A stretch of DNA of 64,000 nt from Steinernema hermaphroditum (GCA_030435675.1 CM059625.1:11966001-12030000), one strand, 5' to 3'. Positions 11,401 through 24,144 are shown, counted from the first letter of the stretch. The notes: a model not told the origin generated them from the letters alone. Made by a program: numbers and translations.

Positions 11401-13422
11401 TGCTCGTCGTTCACCAACTCAATTCCCTCGATGACGATTCCACTCGAGATCAGAACGTTGTCCACACTACGGTAGAATTGGATCTTCTCTCCAATGAACT
11501 CGGCTGGATCGTTGGGACCGAACGTGTAGTCAAGAGTCTCTAATTGCGCGATTATAGCATCGGTGCAGTTCTGCGTTGGTCTTTCGCTGGAACATAATAC
11601 GGCATTTGCATATTTTCAAATTATATGCTATACCATATATCGCGTAGTTCCTTGTCAGCTTCCAACTTCGCTCCTACAACAGCCAGTGCGTACGTTAATC
11701 TGACGACATTATCGACTGTCTTCGACTGTGTGTATAAAGAAACCATGTGTTCCTTATCGAGAGAAGCACAGTCCGAGAATCCATTGGTACCGACCAGGCT
11801 GCAGTTGAAGACTTGCTGGACATAGGACGTGAGCAGCGAGTATGACTGGAAGTTGTTTTTAAGAACCCTTATGAAGTACTCCTTGAACTGGTTCAGATTT
11901 CTTGTCTTTGTTTGCAAACTGATCACCTAAAGATGTCCGGAAGCTACTCATTTAGTTTCCAAATATCTCGATACGTGCCTGCATTCGCGATCCGCTCGAC
12001 AAAATTTTTGTTTGATCTTCAGCGCTGAGTCCCTCACCATCTAGGGGAATAGCCACCCACAGCTTGTTCAACGTGAGCAATTCCTTCTGGGCGAACGTTT
12101 CGAACAACTAAAGGGCAATTGGTCATCGGTCGCGATGAGTCGTCGAACCTGGTCTTTGGAGAGTAGCGAGAGGACGACATTGCTGTCGCTCTCAGCGATG
12201 AGACGGACGAGCAAAGGGTGGTCGAAGGGAATCACTTCGGCAACAAAGATGTCGTTCGTCTTGAGCTGGTCGATTATGCGGCGAAGCGTCGCAGGATCCT
12301 CGCCAGTGTCCACAATGGAGACTAAGTTGGAACGGAACGATCCCATTAATTTAAGGAATGCTTCGACGAAGACTCCGAGGGTCGGTGTCGTTGAGATGAT
12401 GTTCGCAACGTTCAGGTCCACCAGAGTCCGCACTGACGGCTCGCTGTAGGCGGCTACCGGGAGAGTGGTGGTCCTTAACATGGTGCCGAGAGATTCCGAA
12501 GACGGACGGTCCTTCGGGGCGATCAAACCTAGAGCACCGTCATTGCATTTCCGCAGAACCGATTTTTCACTTACTAATCAGCTGAGAGCCATTGTATCGC
12601 TTGTTTTGAACGCATTCGTCCGGCTCGTGGTACCCAACGGAGTCCAAAAAACGCAGTGACTGAGAAATCGCTTCTTTTGGACGAGAACAGGTGTCTCCCG
12701 CATACAGACCTACGAAATTTTAGTGTTCCATTTGGATTTATGACATCTCACTTACCCATTTTTGCTTGCGCATTATCAGGATTTTGGTTCCAGTGGGTCA
12801 GCGCCCACTGTATTGCGACTATGTCTTGAACGGTGTCTGGCAGAAGCCAAATGCAGTTAGTATCGTGGAGCGGAAAAGCGCCTCCGATTTGATACTGAAA
12901 GGATAACATTTAAGGGAAGTTCTCACCTTTTGTCACCTTTGCAGAATGTACCACTGATTGTTTCGTTCTCAAGTTTTCAGTTATCGGAGGGTAACGATTT
13001 GTATGTTTTTTTTTTTGATTTTTAGATTCATTCTTGTCTGGCACCTCTTTTGTCATAGACTGCTGTTAATCACTGATGAGACAGACTTCCAGAAATAGTG
13101 TATGTAATAGACACTGTTTGTGACAAGCCATAAAACTTTATCGCACCTCCTGGGAGGCATTTAGATTCCGGTTTCAGTCTGGTTCTGAGAGTGCATCCGA
13201 AAAAAAGGCGCCTTTAAACAGAGCACAACGGTTCTGCCTCTCACGTGTCGTTGAAATGCAAATAATTTTTGATAAGGAAGTAATGAGCGCTGAATAAAGA
13301 CCAACCTTGTTGTTGTCAGGCAGCACTTTGAAGGGATCGTAGACGCTGCAGAGTCCGCCACGGTTAGCGTCGGCGGCTGAGAAGAAGGCGACGAGCGCCA
13401 GCAACGCGACTCGATGCAACAT
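8436..13422 (-). CDS. Class C GPCR with two tandem Venus-flytrap domains
   Basis: Thirteen exons, 5' to 3': 13422-13306, 12894-12756, 12709-12575, 12528-12149, 12107-11979, 11926-11634, 11586-11379, 11329-11189, 11144-10121, 10072-9169, 9126-8862, 8811-8643 and 8599-8436, about 1355 aa. A signal peptide (MLHRVALLALVAFFSAADA) opens the protein. A first receptor-type ligand-binding domain spans about 40-470, starting IGGAFPLHD and containing LIAPKDRPSS. A cysteine segment (ICAPYRPFCGQC) follows. A second ligand-binding domain spans about 515-1020 (PLFVTGLFDLHEGEACQTL, MAFVHTVWTFRQ, VTVVLSEQDHDS). Seven helices occupy about 1033-1310, with the class C end GPKIYILLSYEP. The tail is Ser/Thr/His-rich. 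It is closest in feel to metabotropic-glutamate-type orphan receptors. The exon at 12107-11979 appears to use a GC donor. The donor at about 10121 is the least certain junction. Confidence 0.88.
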
Positions 13423-16400
13423 CGTATTCACCACATTTGCCTTTTGAGATTTCGATTACCTTGAAGCAACATACAATGTTACAGAACTCTTTTGCAACTG
13501 TGCCAGGGGCGTCCTCGGTCACCATCGGGCGCGACCTCCCAACGACGCGGTAAAACGTCACGCATCCCCGTTTTGCAACAATCCTCGCAGCGACCGCATT
13601 CGGTAGATTTATTCGATTAGGCACCCCCTCAAAGAAGTTCAGTTCACTCATTGCGCAACAGCGATAACGACCTCCAAGCATCTCGGGAGTGCGTTGAGGG
13701 AGACATCGACGAGTCGGCGACCTTCCTCGAGGCGAATCACGCGTGCGAAAACGGTCATTGGAATACTTGGAGAGCAAACTGTGTGAACTCGAGTAAACAG
13801 AGAGAAGCGAACAGCGAAATAGCCCCAGAAGGTCAGCAGCGATGAGCGAAATCGGGTTCAGGTGAACGGTGCACAACGGCTGCGCCCCGTTTTCGTCTCT
13901 CCTTTTTTTTCTTATTGTCACACCGGCGCGCGAGTTTTCAGCGAACTAAACGGAGGAGCGCTCGAGAAATGCATTCGAACTGGTCTCGCGGTTCGGCGCC
14001 GTTAGCGATAGCGCCGAAAAAGCGAATACTTGAGAGTGTGTCGCGCTGTTCATCAATACTAGAAGCCGCTAAAGAAAGGGAAAAGAGACAAGCAGGAAAG
14101 GGGAGGCGACCGTTTCCCATGCCTTTGTTGTTTTGGGAATGGCCGAGTTGGGCATTCGACTGGAACAGACTGAGGGGAAAACTGTAGATTGCATTGATCT
14201 CACTGCTGGATATGTCTAATCTTTAATCCCATAACCGGCTTTTTCCACGGACCGTACATAGGGAATGTGGGCAGTAAAGAAAAGGAGAATCTGAGTTAAA
14301 AGGTGCTTATAAGATGGAGAGAAATACGGGTGAAAGTGATGGATTCATAACGGCAAGAATATGAGAACATTGTGCAAAAACAGCGACGAATTACGGTTTT
14401 GCGGGGAGATCAGAACGCGGTCACAACAACAACAAATGGTACCGGTGTTTCGATAATGAACTGCGCTATTAACAACACCCTCCACTCATTTCCTGGACGT
14501 TTTTTCGTCTATCTTGATAAAACAAATCAGACAATGACAGTGCGATTATGGAAGAGAGTGAGGAGACGCGCGATTCACGACGCGACACGATTCGTCGTCT
14601 TCGTCTCCTTCTCGACCGTCTTGATCCGACAATAAAGGGAAACACGCATTATCCTATTCGTGCCCCCGCAATCAGCGCGCCCGATCGCCAACCGCCACAA
14701 GTCCATCCTAATCCGATCGCGTGTGGTCCAAAAACATGCGGAGAACGGTCAGTCTGCGGATAAAAAGATGGATTTAACAGTTATGCGACATGCAGTGCGC
14801 ACAGAACAAAAGATCTTTCTCGAGAATATTATCAAATTGGGGGCAGCCGATTGCAATTGCGTTTTTTATGTTAAAAGGAAGTTTAGTGCTCGAACGCTGA
14901 GTCACTTTCTGGACTAAATGCGATTGGCTGCCGTGAATCCATGATTAAAACGGAGCAGAATGTACGGTACGTCTGCAGATTCAAATTCTATCACTCCTGT
15001 GATATAAGAAGGGTTCGGAAAAAGTCCAATTCTCATTTTAAACTAACAGACGAATACTTTCAAGCAATACTATTTTCTAGTGGACTACCAATATGTTCTT
15101 GCGGAACAAGTAATTGCAGAACAACGCGCAGCCAAAGAACTTCAGAAGACTGAGTCCCGATCGCCGGGAGCGCTAATTGGCATAATCACCAAGGCGTTCA
15201 ATCACGATTCACGGCAAATCGCAACAGCAAACAGATGGCCGAACTGGCTTGTGGTGACCATCGGAGCCGCGAAGCATCGCAAAAACATGGTGCTGTTGTG
15301 AAGATGGCTTGTACGTATGTGGGGTTTGAAGAGCTCGGTAAACAATGACAAAGAGAATCTCGACACGTTTGAAGAGAGTGGCGGACAGTACTGACCAGTT
15401 AGTTTAGCAGCACTCGGAATGGGTAATTAGCCGCGAGCGATTCGTGAACCGAACCGGTGGGCCGATTCAGCGGTTTGCAACTGATTGGTACGAGGGCGCT
15501 AACCACAATTGAACAGGTCACGGTTGTCAGAGACATGAAGCAAATGTACTACAGAGACGGATGTGAACTGACACCTTAACATTCTTATCACGGAACTGGT
15601 TCGCCTACGTTCTTTTTGAGAGTTTAGCCTCGCAACGGGTAGGTGTCAGGAGGGTGTAAGTAAGTGCTTCACGAACAAAGAAGGCGACGTGCGCCGAGGA
15701 GGATATGTGTTGCGGTTGTTTACCTAGTAGCCAGTGACACAAATCAAAACAATGGAATGTGTAAAGGGAACGGAAAAAGAGCGGGACTGCGCGGCAAGCG
15801 TGACAGCGCTAATTGCATTAGCCTGGCCGCAAAGAACGACGCGTGTAACTGAAGGAAGAGACAAATCGCCGATTCGCTCAAAACCGCGGGGATTCGCGTG
15901 AGCACGGTGGACGAAAACCCGATCATGAACCGTGATATCCCCTCCCTTTGGGCTGCGTATTTGAGTGGGGAAGAAAAGAGCGCGGGATCTGCGTTTTCTC
16001 TAAATCACGACATACAATGAACCGCGCTGATCCGTAATCGTACAACAACGCAGTGTTCAATGGTGATTAGCGCTGCCAACAAGTGGCCCTCCGACGGGAA
16101 GTCGAAGTCGCTCCACAGGAGTGGACAGCGCGCGAGGGGCGACGACAGCTTGCGAGGAAGTTTACCGATACGATAATTATACATACATTCGTTGACAAGT
16201 CGCTACGAGGTGACGACGACGAGCTGAAGAAGTAGCCGGCCTCGGAGCTGCACCTGGCACTCGGACGCATGAGGATGCGGCGATTCTGCACAGATAAGAA
16301 ACTTTCGAAGGAATTCGCGAAAAACAAGTTTTTGAGTGTTTGACACAAGGCGAGGATTAGCCGACAATCGCCGGATTGTCCGCTCATTCGCCCCTCAAAG

Positions 16401-16902
16401 GAGACCGAATGTTGTCGGCGTTCGCGACATGATACTCATCGGTTGTGAGATCTGTTAGATTTGTTAGAATTAGAATTGGCAAACAATCATTCATCATCTA
16501 ATTAACAAACCGACTCCGCGCTAAACCTGTTTAAGGATGCGCAGAGCGAAAAAGTGTTGTGTGTGCGCTCTGGGCGATAACCCAATTTCTTTTATCATAG
16601 AAAACAATGGCCTCCCACAGATGAAGTCAAACACGGAAAAACTGCAACCACTCGCTTGTTGCGACATAAGTCGGAACAGAAGAAGTGCCGTGGAATGGGA
16701 AGGGCTTCTGAGAATGACGGATGTGCTTCTGGGAAGAGTGACTTTGGCGTCATGCTTCGTTTTGCGGTTCGGCAGCGCCAACCGCAAACCAGACGGCAGT
16801 AAAGCATAACGACCTAATTGCGTATTTTTTGCGTACAAAAGGGATTTATTAAACCAGTAAGTGAACATCTTCTTTACATCGTTGTACCCGAACATATCCA
16901 CG
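13423..16902. other. Upstream region of the receptor gene, mostly non-coding
   Basis: About 3.5 kb between two minus-strand genes, expected to hold the receptor promoter. Several open frames exist, but only the one at 15081-15301 looks like an exon. No repeats or RNA genes recognised. Confidence 0.4.
15081..15301 (+). CDS. Possible exon of an unidentified gene
   Basis: It follows a good acceptor (TATTTTCTAG at 15071-15080) and reads as a helical, charged segment (DYQYVLAEQVIAEQRAAKEL) up to a stop at 15299-15301. No start codon belongs to it, so it would be a 3' exon. The upstream partner was not found; a frame starting with ATG at 14548 (MEESEETRDSRRD) is one candidate. No family recognised. 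Confidence 0.22.
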
Positions 16903-19633
16903 TCAATGGCCCAGGAATAAAGTTGTTATTAAAAGAGCAATTCCTAGAGAAGCGGCTGTCGAGAAGGACGTCGCCGACTTCGCCATTCCGACGTCATCGT
17001 GGGCACTGGCCAGAACCGTACCACATTTCGGCTCCGGAAGAGTCCGTTCGCACTTCGTCTCCCAGTCGGAGAACGACAGTGGTTCGACGAGAGCGATGAA
17101 CCTCTTCGCGAGGACCCAGTCGTCCGCATCCGAAATGTTCCTTAATTCCGGCGCATATTCGGCCTGAAACGGATGTTTTATGGTTGGCCTGTGTTAAGCT
17201 CTACCTGATAGATGACGTGCTCGTCGATGGGATTTGGATCGTGATAGAGGAGACGCAACTCGTAGTCTTTGCTCTTTTCGCGCACTTCAATCACAAATCC
17301 GGCCGAGGTGGTCAGCTCGCTCTTCGTCAAATACATCAACTTCATCACGGCCAGCGTGATCTCCGTGTGCTGAAGAGATGATCAATCGTTACAAGGATTA
17401 ATGAGAACATGGGAGAAATGCGATTCCAACGCTTTCACTCTCGGCAGGGATGAATTATGAATGAAATATGTTCTTTGGAAATGCGATTAATCGAATTGCC
17501 GTTTTGATGAATTGCACACGGAGATGACCTAATATGTATTTCTCTCTAAATGAGGTTTGTAACCACTTACAGATATGTATAATTGTCCGTCCCCATCTTA
17601 AAAATACGAGAAGCTCGCATGATTTGTTTTGCGGAACGTGCAGAATATAATAAACATCAAAGGATTACCGCCTAATACGCAAAAAGCCGGTTCTCATTTG
17701 GTCACATTAACGAGATTCCTATTATAGTCCATCAGCCTTCTCTGTCTTGAGGTATTATTAGAAGAACTGACCGAAGCGTAACCAATAAGTTTGTAGGTGG
17801 TCTTCTTATCTGCGAGTTTTTGTAAATAATCGATTATGTTGTGCAGCCAAAAACCGGCCATCATGTCGCGGCATGGCTCGTACTCAGCGCACTTTATTTG
17901 GTGTGATTCGCCTAAATAGAATGTCATTGTGATTATCAGCAAGAATCGCCTTATGCATACCAAATGAAAGGATTTCCTTCTTTAGAGTCTCCTTCGTATA
18001 GCCGGGTAGCGTGGGATGTTCAAGCCATTCGGGATAAGTAGCGTTGTAGAGATCCTAAGTGGTGACGAATGAGTCTAATTTACAAACGTTTCTAGCGCAA
18101 AAAAAAACCTTTTAAAAACCCATGTCCTTTTAGTTTTGAGATTTCAACAGTGGCAATTTTAAGGGAATTTCAATTTCATTCTACAAACAACAGCTGAGCA
18201 GACGAATAGCAGACCACCCCATCTTCGCTTTTTCTTTTATCTTACAATTTCAAGAATGTTGTCAGCCAAGTCGGCGGCGTTACTGATGGACGCGTTCCAT
18301 CCGGTGTGGTTTGAAATGTAATCGAGGATCGGCTTTTTGTTTTCGATTAATTGCCGGAGGTCAGGAAGGTTGTCGTCGGAGATCGGAGCCCATGCTGAAG
18401 CAGACCAACATCATTTACGAGCGCCATTACCGCGTTTACGATGGCGCTTCTCCATGATCTCCTTTCTTTTTTGTGGGCAACTCCATTAAGTCGCCACCAT
18501 AAATTGTGTAAATTTATCGTTATGCGAACCTTTGCTGCTGGTAGGACAGTTCTCCACTGCGTACATGCGAAGAAGAGGGTCGTCGATGGCGTAGGGCACC
18601 GGAGTCCAATCGAGAGCGGCGTTCCAGGTTGCAAACGACTGTGGAGGGTAGAACCCGGCGAGAGCAGCCTAAAGGGGTCGAGATGTTCTCGTACTTCTAA
18701 GATTCAATGAGTGTCTGCAGAGGAAAAGATTTTAACTATCTAACGTCACGGTGTAAAACAGGCACTGCTCAAGGGGTGCCAATATGCAGTCCTTGTTCAC
18801 TCCTTCCAGAATTGGTCGCAAGCAACCAAGTGGTCATAAAACATTGCATCATTGCATGTTTCAGGGACTGTGAATAAGAAGGTCACGAAAATAAAACACA
18901 GTCTAAAATACGCAAAGTGCAAACTTTGTTTCTTTTTGAAAAAGACACTTCGCGAACTTTGAGCGCACTTTAAAAACAAGTATTGTTGACACAAAAGTGC
19001 GTCCAAGCCAAAACAGTGAAACTAAGCAAACCACGAATGCACTACACAAACAAAAAGCTCAGAGGACAACTTGTACGAACAAAACACTTTGGATCTAGCT
19101 ATTCCTTGTCCTTTCGCTTGGCATCATTTAAGATCTTTAGTTTACTCTTTTAAGTGAAATAACCAAAAACATGTCTACATGTAACACAACTTTTGTCTGT
19201 TATACTGAAACCCAATTTATAAGCAAATTCATTCAAGAAACCAACCTGTAGTGTCATCTGGCAACGATTCGCACTGGAGCTGTAGAACTTCGCCTCCTTC
19301 GGAATATAGTTAGCTCTCACCAATGACTTCACAAAATTTCTCATTTCTTTTCCTAATCCAAAACCTTGCCGCTTTCCAAACTAGAAATCTCATTGCAACA
19401 AGAGAGACAAGTAAAGTGAGTACCAAAGTCAACTCGGTATCCCCCTCATATCCCCATTTCCGCGGATTCTCCTCCAAGAACTTCTCCGGATTGCGGTTCC
19501 CATGTCGAAAACCGAACAGTACCATGCGATGGTTGGGATCGCTGGAGACTGAGTGACGAGGAAGTGGCGTACCAGCATGACCATGTACACCAAACTCTGC
19601 CAAAAGAGCAAATATTATCACAGCGACGCTCAT
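16903..19633 (-). CDS. Histidine acid phosphatase, secreted or surface-anchored
   Basis: Eight exons, 5' to 3': 19633-19424, 19380-19246, 18668-18530, 18394-18246, 18054-17961, 17911-17772, 17369-17205 and 17163-16903, about 430 aa with all phases agreeing. I start at the ATG at 19633, which leads straight into a signal peptide (MSVAVIIFALLAEFGVHGHA). The catalytic RHGNRNP motif follows, with EGDTELT, GKRQGFGLG and FYSSSANRCQMTL, all typical of the branch 2 histidine phosphatase fold. WTPVPYAIDDPLLRMY lies in the middle. The second catalytic motif reads HTEITL: the His is kept, but the usual following Asp is replaced. The last 25 residues are hydrophobic and end right at the stop, suggesting a GPI signal or a terminal membrane anchor. 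It probably hydrolyses phosphomonoesters outside the cell. Confidence 0.88.
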
Positions 19634-20296
19634 AGTCACATATGTTCGATCTACAACTTATTTTCATCAGTATCCGATTTGTCCGACACCAAATCCACGA
19701 AAACAGCGCTCTTTAAGTGGCAACAATTCGACTGTTTGTCACATCTAACGCCTTATACCCTCAAAAAGTGAAAACAACGTGCATGAACCTCGGTCGCTAT
19801 ATACTGTAAGAAATGGACGCCGATTTTATGAACGCAACTGGATTTCGGTCTGCTACATGCATATCCTAAAGAGCAATGAAGGGCTTTCTTAAAACACATT
19901 TACGTCGAGATGACACAAATTGAAATGATGCCAAGAACAGTAAGTGTAACAAGGTCGTAAAGCACAAGTTACAATTTCCTTATGGCCAGCATTGCTCTCC
20001 GAAATTAGGCATAAGAAAATGAGACAATGTGTAATGGACTAATTTGGAGAATCACACACTGACAGACGGAAGAGGCTCACTAAGATGAATCACGTTCGGA
20101 AGTGAATGGTGCAAGAACACGCAAAAGTCAACGACATTGAAAACCACATGGAGATCGTTCGCTTCGATTCGAACGACTGAGAAACGGTCAGTTATAGGGG
20201 TGAGTACTCTCATTGACTGCGTTTGTTTTGAATTACCTTCCTTTTGGAAACGGCACTAAACGGTCGGGCAAGGTCGGCGCACGCTCTGCATTTCAG
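19634..20296. other. Upstream region of the phosphatase gene
   Basis: No supportable exon. It should contain the promoter of the minus-strand phosphatase and an intron of the plus-strand fragment that follows. Confidence 0.35.
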
Positions 20297-20693
20297 GCTG
20301 TTCGCGTCGATCAATCAGCTGGACGAACGTATTGCGCGAAAAAAGTGGGACAGCACGACGCAAAACGAGGTAACCCGCGAGGTTCGAGGCACTAAAATAG
20401 TCCCTTCGCCGGCGCCATCATTGACTACCATAACATCGACCAGGTAATAAAAACGGCTTCCTGCCACACACCGATCCATTTCCGAAACACGCGGACGCAA
20501 TTTGTAAAAATCACTCTCGATTACAACGGCTAGTGCTTTTCTTAGTTATGAAAGTCGGAAAAACCAGGAGGTGCACAGTAATTTATTTCACTGGAATGAA
20601 ATGTTTCCACGGTTCATGGAGAATGACAAAAGACGGGATCTTTTCCAGCGCGCTGAAAAGCAACAGAAGAGGCCGTATTCAAGAAGGCGTTAA
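20297..20693 (+). CDS. 3' part of an unidentified two-or-more-exon gene
   Basis: Two exons fit in phase. Exon 20297-20443 follows TGCATTTCAG and reads LFASINQLDERIARKKWDST onward to a GTAATA donor. Exon 20546-20693 follows TTTTCTTAG and reads YESRKNQEVHSNLFHWNEM onward, ending FQRAEKQQKRPYSRRR and a TAA stop at 20691-20693. The second exon has no start codon of its own and lies in a frame different from the longer spurious frame that overlaps it. Composition (charged, Q/R/K-rich, aromatic residues spaced) is protein-like. No signal peptide or known domain seen. The first exon was not found and would lie upstream on the plus strand, possibly across a long intron. Confidence 0.4.
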
Positions 20694-22396
20694 ATTCGTC
20701 ATAAAGTTCTTAGCCATATTAAAGCGACACAAACGCAAAAATAGGTCAAAGTCGCAAGGAGAAGTGCACTTAGGCGGATACAACAACGATTTTCACTGTC
20801 GCAGTCTCCTTCAGAGAAAACGAGTTACAAATAAATACAAATCGATTAGTATGAAAAATTAAATCAATCCCTGATGAAAATTCATGCCCTTTAAACGTAT
20901 ACCGTAGAATTAAGGGTACAAGATCACATATTCTTGGCCTTATATCTAAGGGTTATCAAGTAGCTACTCCTAAAGGCTCTGCCGAACACATAACTACTGT
21001 CGGCCAATAAAAGTTCCGCAGAGTCACGTGTATCTCACGATTAAATGAAAGGGGGACACTTCTTGAAATCAAAATTTAGTCTTAGAAGGTTCATCTCCAA
21101 GATGTTCTTGGAATGAAAACGCATGACACAGTACATGTTGCGCAATAAATCGAATCAAAGGTGAGAGAGCCGTTCGTCAAAGCGAACGCAATCGACCCAA
21201 AAGCCAAGAATAAACAATAACGAGAAAAACGACTGAAGCTGCGCCGAAGTCTCAACTAGTTCTCCTTCAGCTCCGCTCACCGCTTTCCACGATTTCGATT
21301 CGCTTCGCATTCAGTGGCCGCGCGGTGTGTCAGGGCAGTTTGGTTGCCGAAAAGAGCAACACAACCACAGTAACAGCAGTGAGAAGCGGCGAGGAGCGAG
21401 AACGAGTTTACCTGCCGGTCGACACGCACTTACCGCCATCACTATTGTAAAGTATACGTAGTTTGCTGTTCTCCTGACACATGTTTACATTAGTGCTCAA
21501 TCACGAAAAAAACACGCACAGCCTGGAGACACTCAATGGCGAGCTAAAGGAAATAGGCGGCGAGCAGTGCCGATAGACTGTCCGAACCGCGTCACAGAAA
21601 GAAAGTGCGTCATGACAGAAATATGAATGTTGTTTTGTCGGATGTATGCATTGTCGATTCACAAACAGAGCAAACAATGAGCTTATCATGATGAACGAGA
21701 TGGTGAACCTATGCGTTAAACTGGCCACGAAATCCATTCTGTATGCATAGCGTTTCTCAGCAAGATTAATCGGTTCACAGTGTTTTTCAGTTTGCGAAAG
21801 TGTCGTTGATTAAGTGGTGGTAATGCAAGATGTGTCTTGATTGATTCTACTGTTTGTGAAGCAAACGACGTTACGCTGCAGATTCCCTAAAATCTCCTGG
21901 CTGATGTTTAAGTAGCCAGATGATAAGAGCCAATCGCCCATGAATAAGACACGAAAAGTGATTTGTTCAATAGAAAACGAGAACGGCGGTTCTCGATAAA
22001 GACAAATCATTGCAAATCACATGCATGAAATCTGTCACAAAATCAACCGTGTTTCATCATAACATAAACAGAGACCGCCGGTAAACAGCCTCGGTAAACC
22101 AAAAAAACTTATGCCTCAATATATCTGTATGAAATGATATAGCATTTGCTCATGTTACAGGAATTCTTCTGTTTTGCTATGCAAACGATCTTCAATGTTT
22201 TTCTTCACATTCTGCGAAAGTCGCTTTCCCATCCAAACAAACGCAGAAAGTACTTTCATAGGAGCAAAATACATACGAATGTGATGGCCTCTTCATGGTT
22301 CAGCAATACACTTTCCTTTGCTACTGACTGTTAGAATATAATTTACTCCTAATCACACATAAAACCAACACCAACAGTAATACATAACTCTTCTCA
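20694..22396. other. Non-coding stretch
   Basis: No exon, RNA gene or clear repeat recognised. It separates the fragment at 20.3-20.7 kb from the tail of the first tyrosinase gene. Confidence 0.35.
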
Positions 22397-24144
22397 TCAC
22401 ATAAATTTCCCCGTTTTCTCTCTTTTCTTCAGCTGCTCAGTAGTTACACATCGTCCTTTTACGCATTTCCCTTTGTAGCAAGCATTTTCAATGCCTTCAA
22501 ATCCGCTGCAGTTTCCGCCAAGCTTTACTTTGGCCGAGCATTTGGGGCTGTCGTTGGTGACGTTGTCGCAAAATAGGAACCTTTCATAAGATTATCATTT
22601 CTGCTGATATCCAGACTTACTCTGATCGACAGTTGAGATCCAAATTCGTGCAAGTCGGCCGCGGAGCGTATTCATACATGTTGTCCGTGTACTTATTGGA
22701 ACAACCGTCGATGTTTCGGAATGGCTCCAGCAGAGACATCTTGGCATTGCGGAAATGATACGAAGGAGCGCAACGATGACGGTCAGCCGGGTAGTCGTTC
22801 TCCCTCTGCTCGCGGGTCTGCCGCTTCTGGCGCCACTCCTCCCAGACGAGGTCGATCATTCCGTGGTGCATGAAGAAGATCGGGTCATTGCTGCTACCGT
22901 ACTTCGTGAACATGTCGCCATTGATGTAGTAGTGCACGTAGTCGTGGGAGTACTCCAGGAAACGATCATCAAGGGTGTAATTTTCACATTCAACCAACGG
23001 GCTGGAGTAAGCCATGACTCGGTCGATTTCGGTCTGATCTACAACCCAGTCGACCCGAGCGTCGTTGAAAAATTCGCCATCGGGTTCTTCGGCAAGGATT
23101 CGCAAGATGGCGTCTTTGTTCTAACTCAGTTAATAGATTCGTAAAGCAAATCTGTTATGTACCTCAAGTGTTTTCCAGTAGGCGTATTTTCCCGTCACCA
23201 CATACCCATCATCGTCCGTATCTCCCATTAGATAGTCCGAGAACCAAACGGAATCTTTCGGTTCAGGAAGATTATTATCGAGAGTGCTGTCCCAGTAAGG
23301 GAGACCTAGGTCGGGATAAAACTTGCGGAAAGCCATTTCCAGCCTAAACAACGCGTTGATTCCAAAGACACCCGTCACAAACACTGACCTCTTGATCATT
23401 TCACGATGCCAGGGCAAGAATGCAGGTCCTGAGTGGATTCCGCCGTACTTGTGCATTTTGCCGATTTCGTTGTAGAGCCCTATTCTCTTCATTTCGTTCA
23501 GTGCCTCTTCGAACTTCCGCTTCTCCTCAGGAGTGTACGTTCTAAAGTCCTTTCGAAGAGCCTTTCCAAGGATCTTTCCAGATGGTAAAACGCACGACCC
23601 ATTAACCACATTGCCTAAATCACAGACAGTAGCATCGCACAAGGCAGAGAATAACCGACCATCGTAATAAGGACACGAGCAAGGAATGTCCAAGCAGTGC
23701 GCATACTTAGCGAACGGTTCAGGCCAGCTGGGTTTCTTGTATTTCTCGATGTCCTCAGCTGGGAGCTCATGTGTGCCGAACAACGGTTTTTTCTTCTTGT
23801 CACTGGGGTGACCTCGACGACGCGGTTCCTCTGCGATGCGGAACTTAGGGCCTGCTTCAGATGCTCCTTTTGTTTCGTCCTCTCCATCAGAGTCGGAGTC
23901 GTCGCCTTCCAAGATGAACATGGGCAGCTTAGAGGACATGCAGTTATCACGCGGATTTCGCGTTAATTACCTTTTCATGCTCATGGTGAACTCTGTAGAA
24001 CGGCTGAACAAGCTGTGTCACATAGGGTTTCCCATTGAGAATCTCCGTTTTTTCAAGTATGTAGTTCTTAGAGCTTACAAGAATAATGGCAGAACACAGG
24101 ACTAAAAACGATGTTCGCAAGAAGCTGCGGCTACAAGGGTACAT
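22397..24144 (-). CDS. Tyrosinase-like copper oxidase, paralogue A
   Basis: Six exons, 5' to 3': 24144-23971, 23927-23660, 23614-23389, 23343-23163, 23120-22621 and 22580-22397, about 510 aa. A signal peptide (CSRSFLRTSFLVLCSAIILV) is followed by an acidic linker (EGDDSDSDGEDET). The CuA site is seen in KMHKYGGIHSGPAFLPWHRE. The CuB site is seen in EYSHDYVHYYINGDM and FFMHHGMIDLVWEEWR. The full set of six copper-binding histidines appears to be present. A cysteine-rich C-terminal module ends ACYKGKCVKGRC. Such enzymes oxidise phenols and in nematodes are linked to cuticle or eggshell hardening; that role is inferred. Two 45-nt introns (23659-23615, 23388-23344) are multiples of three with no stop, so retention would stay in frame. 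It is divergently paired with paralogue B. Confidence 0.9.

Noticed and set aside
13364..13921. 185-codon minus-strand frame upstream of the receptor start
   Set aside because: Low-complexity Arg/Ser-rich reading that overlaps the signal-peptide exon in another frame; no splice or family support.
20533..20862. 109-codon frame as a complete gene
   Set aside because: It has no ATG at its apparent start and random-looking composition; a different frame of the same DNA gives a better spliced exon.
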